56,289 bases of DNA from Bacillota bacterium. GTDB taxonomy: Bacteria > Bacillota_I > Bacilli_A > RF39 > UBA660. The stretch covers positions 1 through 56,289 of the forward strand of contig SVAX01000006.1 of the NCBI GenBank assembly GCA_015059155.1, in the 5' to 3' direction. A program made the position numbers and the translations under genes. Every line of letters begins with the position of its first letter. The stretch's first letter is position 1. Positions 42,589-50,196 of the stretch are shown here, in pieces. Below the pieces are notes generated by a model. The model did no database searches. It was not told the DNA's origin and saw nothing but the letters and a program-made list of their open reading frames with translations.

Positions 42589-43380
42589 TTAATCTACATT
42601 AACTCCTTTACTAAATAATTTTGAATTAACAAAATATAGAATAAATATATTCAATGTATAAATTACTATTGCTAAATATATGCATAGTTTAATAGTACTT
42701 ACACTTAATGAGTCCATTGTATAAAATAAATTCATTAAATCTTTATTGAATAGTGCAACTACAAATACAACTAAAACAGTAAATATTTGAGTTAATAAAT
42801 ATATTCCAAAACCAGATAAAACACTAAATACCATTTTATTATTATTTTTCTTATGCCCCAATACTATACCTACATATCCAGATTGTAACATATTCATTAT
42901 TTCTAAAAAACAAACAAATATAAATGCTAAAACAATTGTTATAACTGTACTTTCATAAATTGTAGCAAGAGGTAATAATAAATTTTTAATAACTTCAATA
43001 TTTTCTTTAGAATAGTAAGCAATAAACAAAGTTATACCAATTACTAATACACTTGAAAATAATGTAATAATTGATGTTAATATTTTAGATAAGTACAATG
43101 TTTTTTTATCTATTGGAAGTGTGTGTGTCAGATAAGATTCATCACCATAAAAATTATTTTTAAATCTAACCCACAATCTCATTAAATTATTAATTAAAAT
43201 ATTAAATATCATAGATATAGTAATACCACTACATACTTGCCCAATTATATTCATAATAAATGAATTTTCAATATTTAAAAATATTCTAGTCAATATTCCA
43301 AAAAACAGAGACAAACTATAAAATATTATTAATGCTTTATATATGTTTTGCAAATCATATTTTAATAATTTCTTTAACAT
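42589..43380 (-). CDS. ABC-2-type permease subunit
   Basis: A 263-residue protein with six membrane helices and an N-terminal KKLLKYDLQNIYKAL motif as in bacitracin/antimicrobial-type ABC-2 permeases. It overlaps the ATPase gene by 7 bp. With the ATPase and GntR regulator it resembles YtrA-type operons that respond to wall-active antibiotics. Substrate unknown. Confidence 0.8.
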   Translation of the reverse strand: MLKKLLKYDLQNIYKALIIFYSLSLFFGILTRIFLNIENSFIMNIIGQVCSGITISMIFNILINNLMRLWVRFKNNFYGDESYLTHTLPIDKKTLYLSKILTSIITLFSSVLVIGITLFIAYYSKENIEVIKNLLLPLATIYESTVITIVLAFIFVCFLEIMNMLQSGYVGIVLGHKKNNNKMVFSVLSGFGIYLLTQIFTVLVVFVVALFNKDLMNLFYTMDSLSVSTIKLCIYLAIVIYTLNIFILYFVNSKLFSKGVNVD

Positions 43381-44069
43381 TTAAACATCCTCCTAAATAT
43401 TTCATCTATTGAACTATTTTCTTTTCTTCTTAACTCATCAGAATCTGATTGAAGAAGTATTTTACCTTTGTCTATAAATATTACTTCATCTAAAATTCTT
43501 TCTATATCGGAAATTAAATGAGTTGAAATAATGACACTAGCACCTTCATTAAAATTAGTAAGTATCGTATCTAATATATAATCACGAGTAGCTGGATCTA
43601 CACCACCCAATGGTTCATCTAAAATATATAAATCAGCCTTTCTACTCATAACAAGTACTAATTGTACTTTTTCTTGCATACCTTTACTCATTTTAGATAA
43701 CTTTTGCGTAGTATCTAAATCTAAATCTTTAAATAGTTGTCTTGCCTTTTTAGGATCAAAATTAGCATAAAAATCTTCAAAAAATTCAATTACTTTATCT
43801 ACTGTCATTGATTTATCTAAATAAGTTCTTTCTGGTAAATAAGAAATAATTTTTTTACTCTCTATTCCTACCTCTTCCCCATTTACCAATACCTTACCAG
43901 TTGTTGGTGTTAGTAAATCATTTATAAGTTTTATTAGAGTAGTTTTTCCAGTACCATTTTTCCCTAATAATCCGATAATCCTTCCCCTAGATATTGTTAA
44001 ATTAACATCTTTTAAAACGTTTTTATTGCCAAAGCTTTTATTAATGTTGACACACTCTAATAATTCCAT
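43374..44069 (-). CDS. ABC transporter ATP-binding subunit
   Basis: A 231-residue ATPase. Walker A GKNGTGKTT, signature LSKMSKGMQEKVQLVLVMSR, Walker B LYILDEPLGGVDPATRDYI and switch His in VIISTHLISD. All catalytic residues are normal, in contrast to the ECF ATPases in this window. Its ATG overlaps the gntR stop codon (TAATG). Confidence 0.93.
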   Translation of the reverse strand: MELLECVNINKSFGNKNVLKDVNLTISRGRIIGLLGKNGTGKTTLIKLINDLLTPTTGKVLVNGEEVGIESKKIISYLPERTYLDKSMTVDKVIEFFEDFYANFDPKKARQLFKDLDLDTTQKLSKMSKGMQEKVQLVLVMSRKADLYILDEPLGGVDPATRDYILDTILTNFNEGASVIISTHLISDIERILDEVIFIDKGKILLQSDSDELRRKENSSIDEIFRRMFKC

Positions 44070-44434
44070 TATTTATCTCCTCCTAAATCTTTTAAATACT
44101 CAATAATTTCACTTATATTAAATCCTATGCCTTCCATACTTGCAAAATATTTTTTAGACAATTCATATGCATATTCCTCTCTATACTTTTCAATTATCTT
44201 TCGGTCGTTAGTTACAAATTTACCATTAGTTCGTTCTGTAAATACTAATTTTAATTCTTCTAATTCTACTAATGCTTTTTGCATAGTATTAGGATTCACT
44301 TTAGTTTGTAGCGCTAATTCCCTAACAGACGGCAATCGTTCGCCAGAATTTATTTTCCCAGATATTATATATATTTTTAACTGTTCTACCAACTGAATAT
44401 ATATAGGAATATTATTATCAAATTCAAACTTCAT
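44069..44434 (-). CDS. GntR-family repressor (YtrA type)
   Basis: A 121-residue regulator. Winged-helix domain at residues 8-75: IPIYIQLVEQLKIYIISGKINSGERLPSVRELALQTKVNPNTMQKALVELEE. A short YtrA-type C-terminal dimerisation helix pair follows and there is no large effector domain. First gene of the operon; it probably represses its own promoter through the palindrome at 44452-44477. Confidence 0.92.
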   Translation of the reverse strand: MKFEFDNNIPIYIQLVEQLKIYIISGKINSGERLPSVRELALQTKVNPNTMQKALVELEELKLVFTERTNGKFVTNDRKIIEKYREEYAYELSKKYFASMEGIGFNISEIIEYLKDLGGDK

Positions 44435-44451
44435 ATCTTATTCCTTTCTAT

Positions 44452-44477
44452 CATTGTATTACATCGTTAATACAATG
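44452..44477. promoter_or_regulatory. Palindromic operator of the GntR-ABC operon
   Basis: CATTGTATTA-catcgt-TAATACAATG has perfect 10-bp arms and a 6-bp spacer. It overlaps the -10 (TATCAT, 44475-44480) and start region of the operon promoter, so binding would block transcription. Confidence 0.8.
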
Positions 44478-44503
44478 ATACGCCTGTTATAAAAAAAAGT
44501 CAA
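44475..44503 (-). promoter_or_regulatory. Promoter of the GntR-ABC operon
   Basis: Minus-strand TTGACT (44498-44503), 17-nt spacer, TATCAT (44475-44480). Confidence 0.65.
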
Positions 44504-44531
44504 TAAAAAACAAATCTTATTTTAAGATTTG
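44504..44531 (-). terminator. Terminator of the ICMT-like gene
   Basis: CAAATCTT-atttt-AAGATTTG stem with T6 on the minus strand; its T-run touches the -35 of the next operon. Confidence 0.75.
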
Positions 44532-44564
44532 CTCTATAAATTACTATTTAACTAGCAATGTTTT

Positions 44565-45236
44565 TTACCAAACAAATGGTATCATTTTGTATTTTACTTT
44601 ATTTTTATATTCTTTATATCCATTAAGTTCTTTCTCTAAAACTTGTTCTTCATTATTTATTCTTTTAACAATTATAAATGGATACACTAAAAATATTATG
44701 AAAGATATAAAAGAGCCTAATATTAATGGTATAGATAAAAATAAGAATATGGTTGCTAAATACATTGGATGTCTTACTATACCATATAATCCTGTCTCTA
44801 TTACTTTTTGATCTTTTTGAACTTCTATAGTTCTCGATAAAAATACATTTTCTCTCAATACTTCTGCATACAACATATATGACAATAAAAATATAATGGT
44901 TGCGATAACAACTACAACATTTGGTAATTGTATCCAATTAAATCTATAGTTTAATCCTGCTAAAACAAAACCGATCAAAAACATTAGTCCACTCAGTGAT
45001 ACTACCATTTTTTGTTCACCTTCTTTTTCTTTAGCGTCTAGTCTACTTTTTAATAAATCAGGAGCCTTAATCATCATAACAATACCAGCAATAAACATTG
45101 GTATGAATAAAACACCCATAAGTAACCAACCATTCATAAACTTTATCGTATTAGCTGGAATAAATATAAGTAATCCAACTAATACCATACCTAATAAAAA
45201 CTTTAATATTGCTTCAAAAAATAATTTTATATTCAT
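44565..45236 (-). CDS. Membrane methyltransferase, isoprenylcysteine/phospholipid methyltransferase family
   Basis: A 223-residue membrane protein with five helices. The SAM-binding signature is at the C-terminal part: GLYGIVRHPMYLATIFLFLSIPLILGS, then VKRINNEEQVLEKELNGYKEYKNKVKYKMIP. This ICMT/PEMT-like arrangement methylates small lipid-like molecules or prenylated substrates; the substrate is unknown in bacteria. AGGGGAAG site. Confidence 0.85.
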   Translation of the reverse strand: MNIKLFFEAILKFLLGMVLVGLLIFIPANTIKFMNGWLLMGVLFIPMFIAGIVMMIKAPDLLKSRLDAKEKEGEQKMVVSLSGLMFLIGFVLAGLNYRFNWIQLPNVVVVIATIIFLLSYMLYAEVLRENVFLSRTIEVQKDQKVIETGLYGIVRHPMYLATIFLFLSIPLILGSFISFIIFLVYPFIIVKRINNEEQVLEKELNGYKEYKNKVKYKMIPFVW

Positions 45237-45295
45237 ATATATCTTCCCCTTAATAATTACTATTTTTATTTCAGTTCTAGTAAATCATAATTCGT

Positions 45296-45610
45296 CTATT
45301 TAGCAAATTTAACAGCTGTGCCATAAACAATTACTTCAGCAGCACCTTGCATAATTGCAGACGAAGCATAGCGTATATTAACAACTGCATCTGCTTTAAG
45401 GGATTCCGCTTCTTCAACCATTCTTTTCGTAGCAAGAGCTCTCGCTTCATTCATCATTTCGTTATATGACTTAAGCTCTCCACCAACTAATGTTTTGAAA
45501 CTTTGCGCAATATCTTTACCAACATGCTTTGATTGAATAGTACTTCCTTTAACAAGCCCTAGCATTTCAAATTCTTTACCACTAATATAATCAGTATTTA
45601 CTAATATCAT
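45296..45610 (-). CDS. YbjQ/UPF0145 family protein
   Basis: A 104-residue protein with the YbjQ pattern: LGLVKGSTIQSKHVGKDIAQSFKTLVGGELKSY, then ADAVVNIRYASSAIMQGAAEVIVYGTAV. The family forms pentamers; a metal or ligand role has been suggested but not shown. It overlaps the upstream small membrane protein gene by 20 bp. Confidence 0.9.
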   Translation of the reverse strand: MILVNTDYISGKEFEMLGLVKGSTIQSKHVGKDIAQSFKTLVGGELKSYNEMMNEARALATKRMVEEAESLKADAVVNIRYASSAIMQGAAEVIVYGTAVKFAK

Positions 45611-45815
45611 CTTCTTCTCCTTTCTTTATTTCATTAATTCTTTCTATGCAAACTTTGACCATTACTCCGGAAAATATTATTGGAATAATACCTAATAAGT
45701 ATTTCCATATTCCATCAAGTAATGCTATTAAAAAGCCAAAGTAAACAACATAATATAACACTACAATTATTGTAATAATAATTGGTGCTGTCATTTTATT
45801 TCTGTGACTATCCAT
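45591..45815 (-). CDS. Small membrane protein, function unknown
   Basis: A 74-residue protein with two membrane helices (about residues 10-31 and 36-55) and an acidic C-terminal tail. GGAGGTG site. Coupled to the YbjQ-type gene by overlap. Not assigned to a family. Confidence 0.7.
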   Translation of the reverse strand: MDSHRNKMTAPIIITIIVVLYYVVYFGFLIALLDGIWKYLLGIIPIIFSGVMVKVCIERINEIKKGEEDDISKY

Positions 45816-45836
45816 CTATAACACCTCCACATATTA

Positions 45837-45992
45837 CTATTTATTTAAATTAATAATTGAGTAAACCATTAATGCTACACCTAGACCAAATAATACACAA
45901 CCGTACCATTCAGTTAAATGATTAGCGAAGAAACCAATTATTCCTCCTCCTAAAGCACACAATATTGCATATAAAAATTTCTTATTTTTCAT
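45837..45992 (-). CDS. Small membrane protein (51 aa)
   Basis: ATG at 45992 after AAGGGGATG, stop at 45837. The 51-residue product has two hydrophobic segments (FLYAILCALGGGIIGFFA and GCVLFGLGVALMVYSII) separated by NHLTEWY. It lies 21 bp upstream of the next small membrane gene on the same strand, so the three may form an operon. Not assigned to a family. Confidence 0.65.
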   Translation of the reverse strand: MKNKKFLYAILCALGGGIIGFFANHLTEWYGCVLFGLGVALMVYSIINLNK

Positions 45993-46069
45993 AAATTCAT
46001 CCCCTTAACAAAATACATTCATCTAATAATTATATTATATCACAAATTCTTAAAAAATTATAATGCTAG

Positions 46070-46158
46070 CACGGCTGGCTTCTATGTTTTATAAAGATTG
46101 GCGCAACATCGTGTATGATATTTGTATGATACGGGTAAAAAATTGATTTTGGACAAGC
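46070..46158. other. Putative remnant attachment region, left
   Basis: Begins GCTAGCACGGCT, and contains paired GTATGATA motifs (around 46118-46140) just before a terminator and the 43-bp rpsI-end repeat. The region near rpsI has the same layout: TAGCACGACT, TATGCTAC-type repeats, terminator, core. No gene is visible. I interpret it as integrase arm-site sequence left by an integrated element. Confidence 0.45.
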
Positions 46159-46183
46159 AAAAAAGCCCATTTTATGGGCTTTT
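46159..46183. terminator. Terminator-like hairpin within the left repeat
   Basis: AAAAGCCCAT-ttt-ATGGGCTTTT. Counterpart of the rpsI terminator at 50172-50196. Confidence 0.65.
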
Positions 46184-46218
46184 CGAAACATTGAAATAAG
46201 TAATTCTTAACGTTTTGA
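46176..46218 (+). repeat. 43-bp direct repeat of the rpsI 3' end (left copy)
   Basis: GGGCTTTTCGAAACATTGAA... to TTAACGTTTTGA matches 50191-50233 at 41 of 43 positions in the same orientation. It includes a copy of the last codons of rpsI (Ser-Lys-Arg-stop on the minus strand). It is typical of an attachment site of an element that integrates in a gene's 3' end. Confidence 0.85.
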
Positions 46219-46259
46219 TAGTTAGTTTTCGTTGAAAACAAAGGGCTTACAGAGTTTTT

Positions 46260-46303
46260 GTATGCTACCTAAACTGACTACAACTGAATCTAAGATATCT
46301 TAA
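46260..46303 (+). repeat. 44-bp repeat, copy A
   Basis: Begins GTATGCTACCTAAACTGACT and ends AAGATATCTTAA. It matches 48401-48444 at 40 of 44 positions; a diverged third form is at 50113-50167. Confidence 0.8.
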
Positions 46304-46370
46304 TTTATTATATATTATATTTTATCTAAAAAATAAATTGTAATTTATTATTAAAAAGATGGATTTAAAA

Positions 46371-47030
46371 TTAATCCACCTTTCTTAATTTATTTATTCC
46401 AATTATCATATACAATCCTAATATAATAATTACTATTCCTATACCCATACCTGTTAGTCCATTCATAAGATTTGAATTATAAACTTTGGTATTGGCATAA
46501 GTATCTAATAATACTATTTGTGTTAGCATTATTGATGTTAATGCATTTGCAAAATTTGTTAGCTTTACTGCTTTTAATATTGGTGTATGATTTCTTTTGT
46601 ATTTAATCATTCCATATATTGCAGAACCAATAGACCAAAATGCAACTAACGCTACTAAATAAGTTAAGTATTCATGCATTGTTGTATTTGTTCCTTTGTA
46701 ATAAATATAAACATTAACAAAGAAATACATAATTCCTAATACCACTAACAGTATCCCATTATTAAGATAATTTATATAACCTATCTTTTGTATTTCTTCT
46801 TTATCTTGTATCAACTTCGTTTTACTATAATCTTTAATTGAAAAAAATCTTGCAAATGATAAAATTATCATAAATATTGCATTAATGAAAAACCAAAGTG
46901 ATGGTAATGTTAATGACAATACAAATTTTACTAATGCTATAAATATATTTCCAATTGTTGTAAATATCAAGAAGAACATTACACGATCTTCCTTTTTTAA
47001 TTGCTTAAAATGCTCTATTAGTTTATTCAT
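46371..47030 (-). CDS. Multi-pass membrane protein, function unknown
   Basis: A 219-residue protein with six membrane helices, starting MNKLIEHFKQLKKEDR. I do not recognise a family with confidence. Its ATG overlaps the stop of the upstream gene (TAATG). It is part of a three-gene minus-strand group divergent from a TetR regulator, suggesting control by that regulator. Confidence 0.7.
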   Translation of the reverse strand: MNKLIEHFKQLKKEDRVMFFLIFTTIGNIFIALVKFVLSLTLPSLWFFINAIFMIILSFARFFSIKDYSKTKLIQDKEEIQKIGYINYLNNGILLVVLGIMYFFVNVYIYYKGTNTTMHEYLTYLVALVAFWSIGSAIYGMIKYKRNHTPILKAVKLTNFANALTSIMLTQIVLLDTYANTKVYNSNLMNGLTGMGIGIVIIILGLYMIIGINKLRKVD

Positions 47031-47431
47031 TAGTTTTTGTTACTTTTTAAATATGAATAAATTGGATAATTTAATACGCAAATTAAAAGTCCTACAACTC
47101 CTGTAATCATTCCTATAATCATATCCATTTTTTCAGGACTTCCAACCATTATTTTACTCATACCGAAGCCCATTATTAAAGCTCCTATAACACCAATTAT
47201 CCAAGTTAATACTAATCCCCAATCAGTTTCTTTTCTTTCTATTTCTTTTCTTGGATGACTCTTTCTATGTACTGGGATAATACATAATAAAATTATAAAA
47301 CCAATTATTCCTACTACAATTCCTGGGCCTAACATATCCCATTCTGGAATTAATCCCATACACATTCCTATTGCAAATACTAATCCACCAATAGTTCCTA
47401 AAATAATTTCTAATAAAGTTTCCTTTTTCAT
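47030..47431 (-). CDS. Four-helix membrane protein, function unknown
   Basis: A 133-residue protein with four membrane helices (near 9-27, 34-54, 70-88, 100-122) and a basic loop between the second and third (HRKSHPRKEIERKE). GAGGAGG site. Located between a frameshifted gene and the 219-aa membrane gene in the TetR-linked group. Confidence 0.7.
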   Translation of the reverse strand: MKKETLLEIILGTIGGLVFAIGMCMGLIPEWDMLGPGIVVGIIGFIILLCIIPVHRKSHPRKEIERKETDWGLVLTWIIGVIGALIMGFGMSKIMVGSPEKMDMIIGMITGVVGLLICVLNYPIYSYLKSNKN

Positions 47432-47444
47432 TTTTCCTCCTCAA

Positions 47445-47677
47445 TTATTTAACATACTTATCATTAATCTCTTTAGACTTTTTTAAAGTTTCTTCTACTC
47501 TTGCTCTGTTTTGTTCTTCTAATTGTTCTTGTTCTTCTTTAACTCTTACTTTAGCTTCTTCAATAGTTTCTCCATCTTTTTTTAAGAAAGTATCACAAAT
47601 TTATCTTCTATTTTTTTATATCCACTCACAACTGCATTTTCAATTTTTTTATTAGCATCTACTAATTTAGACATCAT
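47445..47677 (-). pseudogene. Frameshifted small gene of the KKIE-repeat type
   Basis: From ATG (47674 or 47677, after GGAGGTGAA) the frame reads MSKLVDANKKIENAVVSGYKKIEDKFV, then meets a stop after a few codons. A one-base shift restores a frame encoding DTFLKKDGETIEEAKVRV and continuing KEEQEQLEEQNRARVEETLKKS to the stop at 47445. The join is at GATAAATTTGTGATAC near 47607, where one T appears to be missing. The intact family is a short charged protein common next to TetR genes in Bacillota. The defect is either genuine or an assembly error. Confidence 0.75.
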
Positions 47678-47697
47678 TTCACCTCCAATCGCAAACG

Positions 47698-47778
47698 ACA
47701 ACACTTGTTGTTTTTCTACATTTATATTATAATATTTATAGCAATTAAAAAACAATCAACAATTTTAAACATTTGTTG
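47698..47778. promoter_or_regulatory. Candidate TetR operators in the divergent intergenic region
   Basis: Two inverted repeats built on the same half-site: ACAAC-actt-GTTGT (47698-47711) and CAACAA-ttttaaaca-TTTGTTG (47757-47778). They flank the divergent promoters between the frameshifted gene and the TetR gene. Confidence 0.55.
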
Positions 47779-47804
47779 GGATAATAAAATTTTAGGAGGC
47801 ATTT

Positions 47805-48329
47805 ATGAATATACAAAATAACAAAAAGAGAAAATTGTCTGTTGAAAAAATTGAAAAAACTTTTTTGCAATTAATACAAAATAAAAATATTGAAGATATT
47901 TCAGTATCTACTATTTGTGAAATAACTAATTTAAATCGTTCAACTTTCTATTCTAATTATATTGATATATATGATTTAGCAGATAAGGTTAAGCAACAAA
48001 TGGCAAAAGAATTTGCAGAATTTCAATTATCTAATAAATCTGAACATAATCCTAATGGATATCTAACTATGTTTAAATATATAAAAGACAATCAAATATT
48101 TTTTAAAACATATTTTAAATTAGAAAGTATTTGCCCCGATGTTCCACTCCAATATCATACGGAACTTGCAGAAAAATATTATGATAATAAATTCATAGAT
48201 TATCACATTGAATTTTTTAGAGCAGGACTTAATGCCATAATAAAAAAATGGTTAAATAATGGATGCAAAGAATCTCCCGAAGAAATTAATGAAATTATTA
48301 CAAGTGAATACAAAAATAAGAGCTATTGA
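47805..48329 (+). CDS. TetR/AcrR-family transcriptional regulator
   Basis: A 174-residue regulator. N-terminal helix-turn-helix (residues 12-58: VEKIEKTFLQLIQNKNIEDISVSTICEITNLNRSTFYSNY), C-terminal ligand domain of the TetR_C type. AGGAGG site. It is divergent from a three-gene membrane-protein group and probably controls both. Lies inside the segment bounded by rpsI-end repeats. Confidence 0.88.
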   Translation: MNIQNNKKRKLSVEKIEKTFLQLIQNKNIEDISVSTICEITNLNRSTFYSNYIDIYDLADKVKQQMAKEFAEFQLSNKSEHNPNGYLTMFKYIKDNQIFFKTYFKLESICPDVPLQYHTELAEKYYDNKFIDYHIEFFRAGLNAIIKKWLNNGCKESPEEINEIITSEYKNKSY

Positions 48330-48400
48330 ACTCTTATTTTTATTATTAACTATTCAACAAAAGCTAGCACAACTTTTTGTATACTACCTGTATGCTACTT

Positions 48401-48444
48401 ATATGCTACCTAAACCGACTACAACTGACTCCAAGATATCTTAA
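48401..48444 (+). repeat. 44-bp repeat, copy B
   Basis: ATATGCTACCTAAACCGACT to AAGATATCTTAA, matching copy A at 40 of 44 positions. Immediately before it are two further degenerate TATGCTAC-type units and, at 48363, GCTAGCACAACT. It lies between the TetR gene and the 3' end of tyrS. Confidence 0.8.
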
Positions 48445-48449
48445 ATTTT

Positions 48450-49691
48450 TTAATTATCTAATATTACTTTTAAAAATACTTTTTTACCTTTTTGAATAAC
48501 TATAAATCCATCTTTAAAATCTATTTCATTAATTATTCTATTAACATCATTTTCTTTTATTTGGTTGATCGAAATACCATTTTGTTCTACTAATCTTCTA
48601 GCTTCTGATTTTGATGATGCTAAATTTATTTCAACTAATAAATCTAAAATATTAATGTCTAATTTTTCTTTAGATATATTTGTAGATGGCATATTATCTG
48701 AAACACCTTTATTACTAAATAATTCTTCGGCTATTTGTTTTGCATTAATTGCTTCTTCTTCTCCATGAACTAATTTTGTTACTTCAAATGCTAATAACTT
48801 CTTAGCTTCTCTTATATCATTATTACATAGTTCTTTAATTTCTTCCATTTCCATTCTTGTAAAGAATGCTAAACTTCTTTCTACATCTTCATCAAATGAA
48901 TTTATCCAAGCTTGGAAGAAATCAAAAGCGCTTGTTTTTTCTCTAGATACCCAAAGTGTTCCTGTTGCAGTTTTACCCATTTTTTCTCCATCAGCTTTTA
49001 ATAAAAGTGGACAAACAAATCCAAATAATGGATCTATTTTTTTACCTTCACTAAATCCAATCTTACGAGATAGATCAACACCAGCTAAAATATTTCCCCA
49101 TTGATCACTTCCACCTATTTGAAGTTTACAATTAAATTCTTTATTTAAATGTACAAAGTCAAATGCTTGCATTAACATATATCCCATTTCTAGGAATGTT
49201 AATCCTCCTTGTTCTAATCTCTTTTTGTAACATTCTGCACTAAGCATATTGTTAACATTGAAATGTACTCCAATTTCTCTCATAAAATCAACATAAGTTT
49301 TATCACAAATCCAATCTGCATTATCAACAATAATAGCTGGATTATCTCCATCAGTTTTTACAAATCTTTTTACTAATTCTTTAACCTCTGCTTTATTGTG
49401 AGCTACTTCTTCTTTTGAAAGCATTTTTCTCATATCACTTTTCCCTGTTGGATCTCCCACTAAAGCAGTAGCACCACCAACTAATATGATTCCTCTATGC
49501 CCAAAATCTTGTAACCATCTAAACATTGTTAAAGCAAAGAAGTGTCCTATATGCAAACTATCTGCTGTAGGATCTATTCCTAAGTAAAACGTCATTGGGT
49601 CTCCATTAATCAAATCAATAATTTCTTTTTCATGTGTTAAATCTTTTACATATCCTCTTTCTTTAAGGATATCAAATAAATTTTTTTTCAT
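48450..49691 (-). CDS. tyrS: Tyrosyl-tRNA synthetase
   Basis: A 413-residue class I synthetase that charges tRNA-Tyr. HIGH motif in DSLHIGHFFALTMFR, KMSKS-type motif KMGKT in LLKADGEKMGKTATG, Tyr-binding YMLMQAFDFVHL and GGSDQWGN. A C-terminal S4 domain (about 345-410) is complete. Its AGGAGG site (49700-49705) lies inside an upstream Tyr-rich reading frame that overlaps the first 20 bp of the gene. Regulated by a T-box. It sits between remnant-attachment repeats beside rpsI, an unusual place for an essential gene. Confidence 0.97.
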   Translation of the reverse strand: MKKNLFDILKERGYVKDLTHEKEIIDLINGDPMTFYLGIDPTADSLHIGHFFALTMFRWLQDFGHRGIILVGGATALVGDPTGKSDMRKMLSKEEVAHNKAEVKELVKRFVKTDGDNPAIIVDNADWICDKTYVDFMREIGVHFNVNNMLSAECYKKRLEQGGLTFLEMGYMLMQAFDFVHLNKEFNCKLQIGGSDQWGNILAGVDLSRKIGFSEGKKIDPLFGFVCPLLLKADGEKMGKTATGTLWVSREKTSAFDFFQAWINSFDEDVERSLAFFTRMEMEEIKELCNNDIREAKKLLAFEVTKLVHGEEEAINAKQIAEELFSNKGVSDNMPSTNISKEKLDINILDLLVEINLASSKSEARRLVEQNGISINQIKENDVNRIINEIDFKDGFIVIQKGKKVFLKVILDN

Positions 49692-49770
49692 TTTTATTTC
49701 CTCCTAAATAATTTGTATAGTTAATTAAATTACATTCACCAAAGTAATAATAGTAATATTCACTATCCAT
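49672..49770 (-). CDS. Tyrosine-rich leader peptide upstream of tyrS (32 aa)
   Basis: An intact frame from ATG (49768-49770) to TGA (49672-49674). Residues 5-9 are five consecutive Tyr (codons TAT TAC TAT TAT TAC at 49744-49758), and two more Tyr are at 18 and 21. An ideal ribosome-binding site, AAGGAGGTGA (49776-49785), sits 5 nt upstream. It begins 20 nt after the T-box terminator U-run, so it is translated only from transcripts that read through. It covers the tyrS ribosome-binding site and overlaps 20 bp of tyrS. Ribosome stalling at the Tyr codons when tyrosyl-tRNA is short would change access to the tyrS start. The arrangement recalls the trp-linked rtp leader peptide of Bacillus, where T-box and leader peptide act in series. 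Confidence 0.7.
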   Translation of the reverse strand: MDSEYYYYYFGECNLINYTNYLGGNKNEKKFI

Positions 49771-49789
49771 ACAAATCACCTCCTTGAAA

Positions 49790-50005
49790 ATAAAAAACGA
49801 GCAAACATCCAAAAAGGACGAATTACTCGTGGTACCACCTTTGTTTGTAATAATAGTCTATTACCTCTTATTGATAACGGATACTATCCGATTAAAATCA
49901 TCATTTGTAATTCATTATTTCTTTTTTACTTATTTCCACCAACCATAAGCTCTCTATTAAATATTTAAAAATAATTACTTCGAATGAATCGCTTTTTAAT
50001 TAACT
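49790..50005 (-). promoter_or_regulatory. T-box riboswitch of tyrS
   Basis: The minus strand contains the T-box core AGGTGGTACCACG (49829-49840), Stem I landmark GGTTGGTGGAAA near 49940, and a probable specifier TAC in GAATTACAAATG (49907-49909), a Tyr codon. The terminator is CGAG...TCC-ttttt-GGA...CTCG followed by six T (49791-49830). Uncharged tRNA-Tyr would stabilise the antiterminator and allow tyrS expression. Confidence 0.9.
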
Positions 50006-50011
50006 GTTAAT

Positions 50012-50040
50012 AATATAGCACTTTTTTTATATTTTGTCAA
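50012..50040 (-). promoter_or_regulatory. Promoter of the T-box-tyrS transcript
   Basis: Minus-strand TTGACA (50035-50040), 17-nt spacer, TATATT (50012-50017). Confidence 0.8.
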
Positions 50041-50054
50041 AAAGCGCTATTACT

Positions 50055-50167
50055 TATAGCACGACTAGCGTCTTATTTTGATAAGTTTTTTCAACACTTT
50101 TGTAATCTACGTGTATGCTACCTGTATTCTACTCACACTAACTATGGGTGTCTCTAGGGTATCTTAA
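50055..50167. repeat. Diverged attachment-type region, right
   Basis: Contains TATAGCACGACTAGC (50056), TATGCTACCT (50114-50123), TATTCTACT, and ends GGGTATCTTAA (50157-50167). It shares these landmarks with 46070-46303 and 48363-48444. Sits between the tyrS promoter and the rpsI terminator. No gene is seen. Confidence 0.5.
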
Positions 50168-50171
50168 ATGC

Positions 50172-50196
50172 AAAAAAAGCCTGTAAATACGGGCTT
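50172..50196 (-). terminator. Terminator of rpsI
   Basis: AAGCCCGTATTTACAGGCTT followed by T7 on the minus strand, directly after the rpsI stop. Confidence 0.75.

Noticed and set aside
46219-50190. Intact integrative element
   Set aside because: No integrase, relaxase or replication gene lies between the 43-bp repeats, so it can only be a remnant or a region shaped by past insertions.
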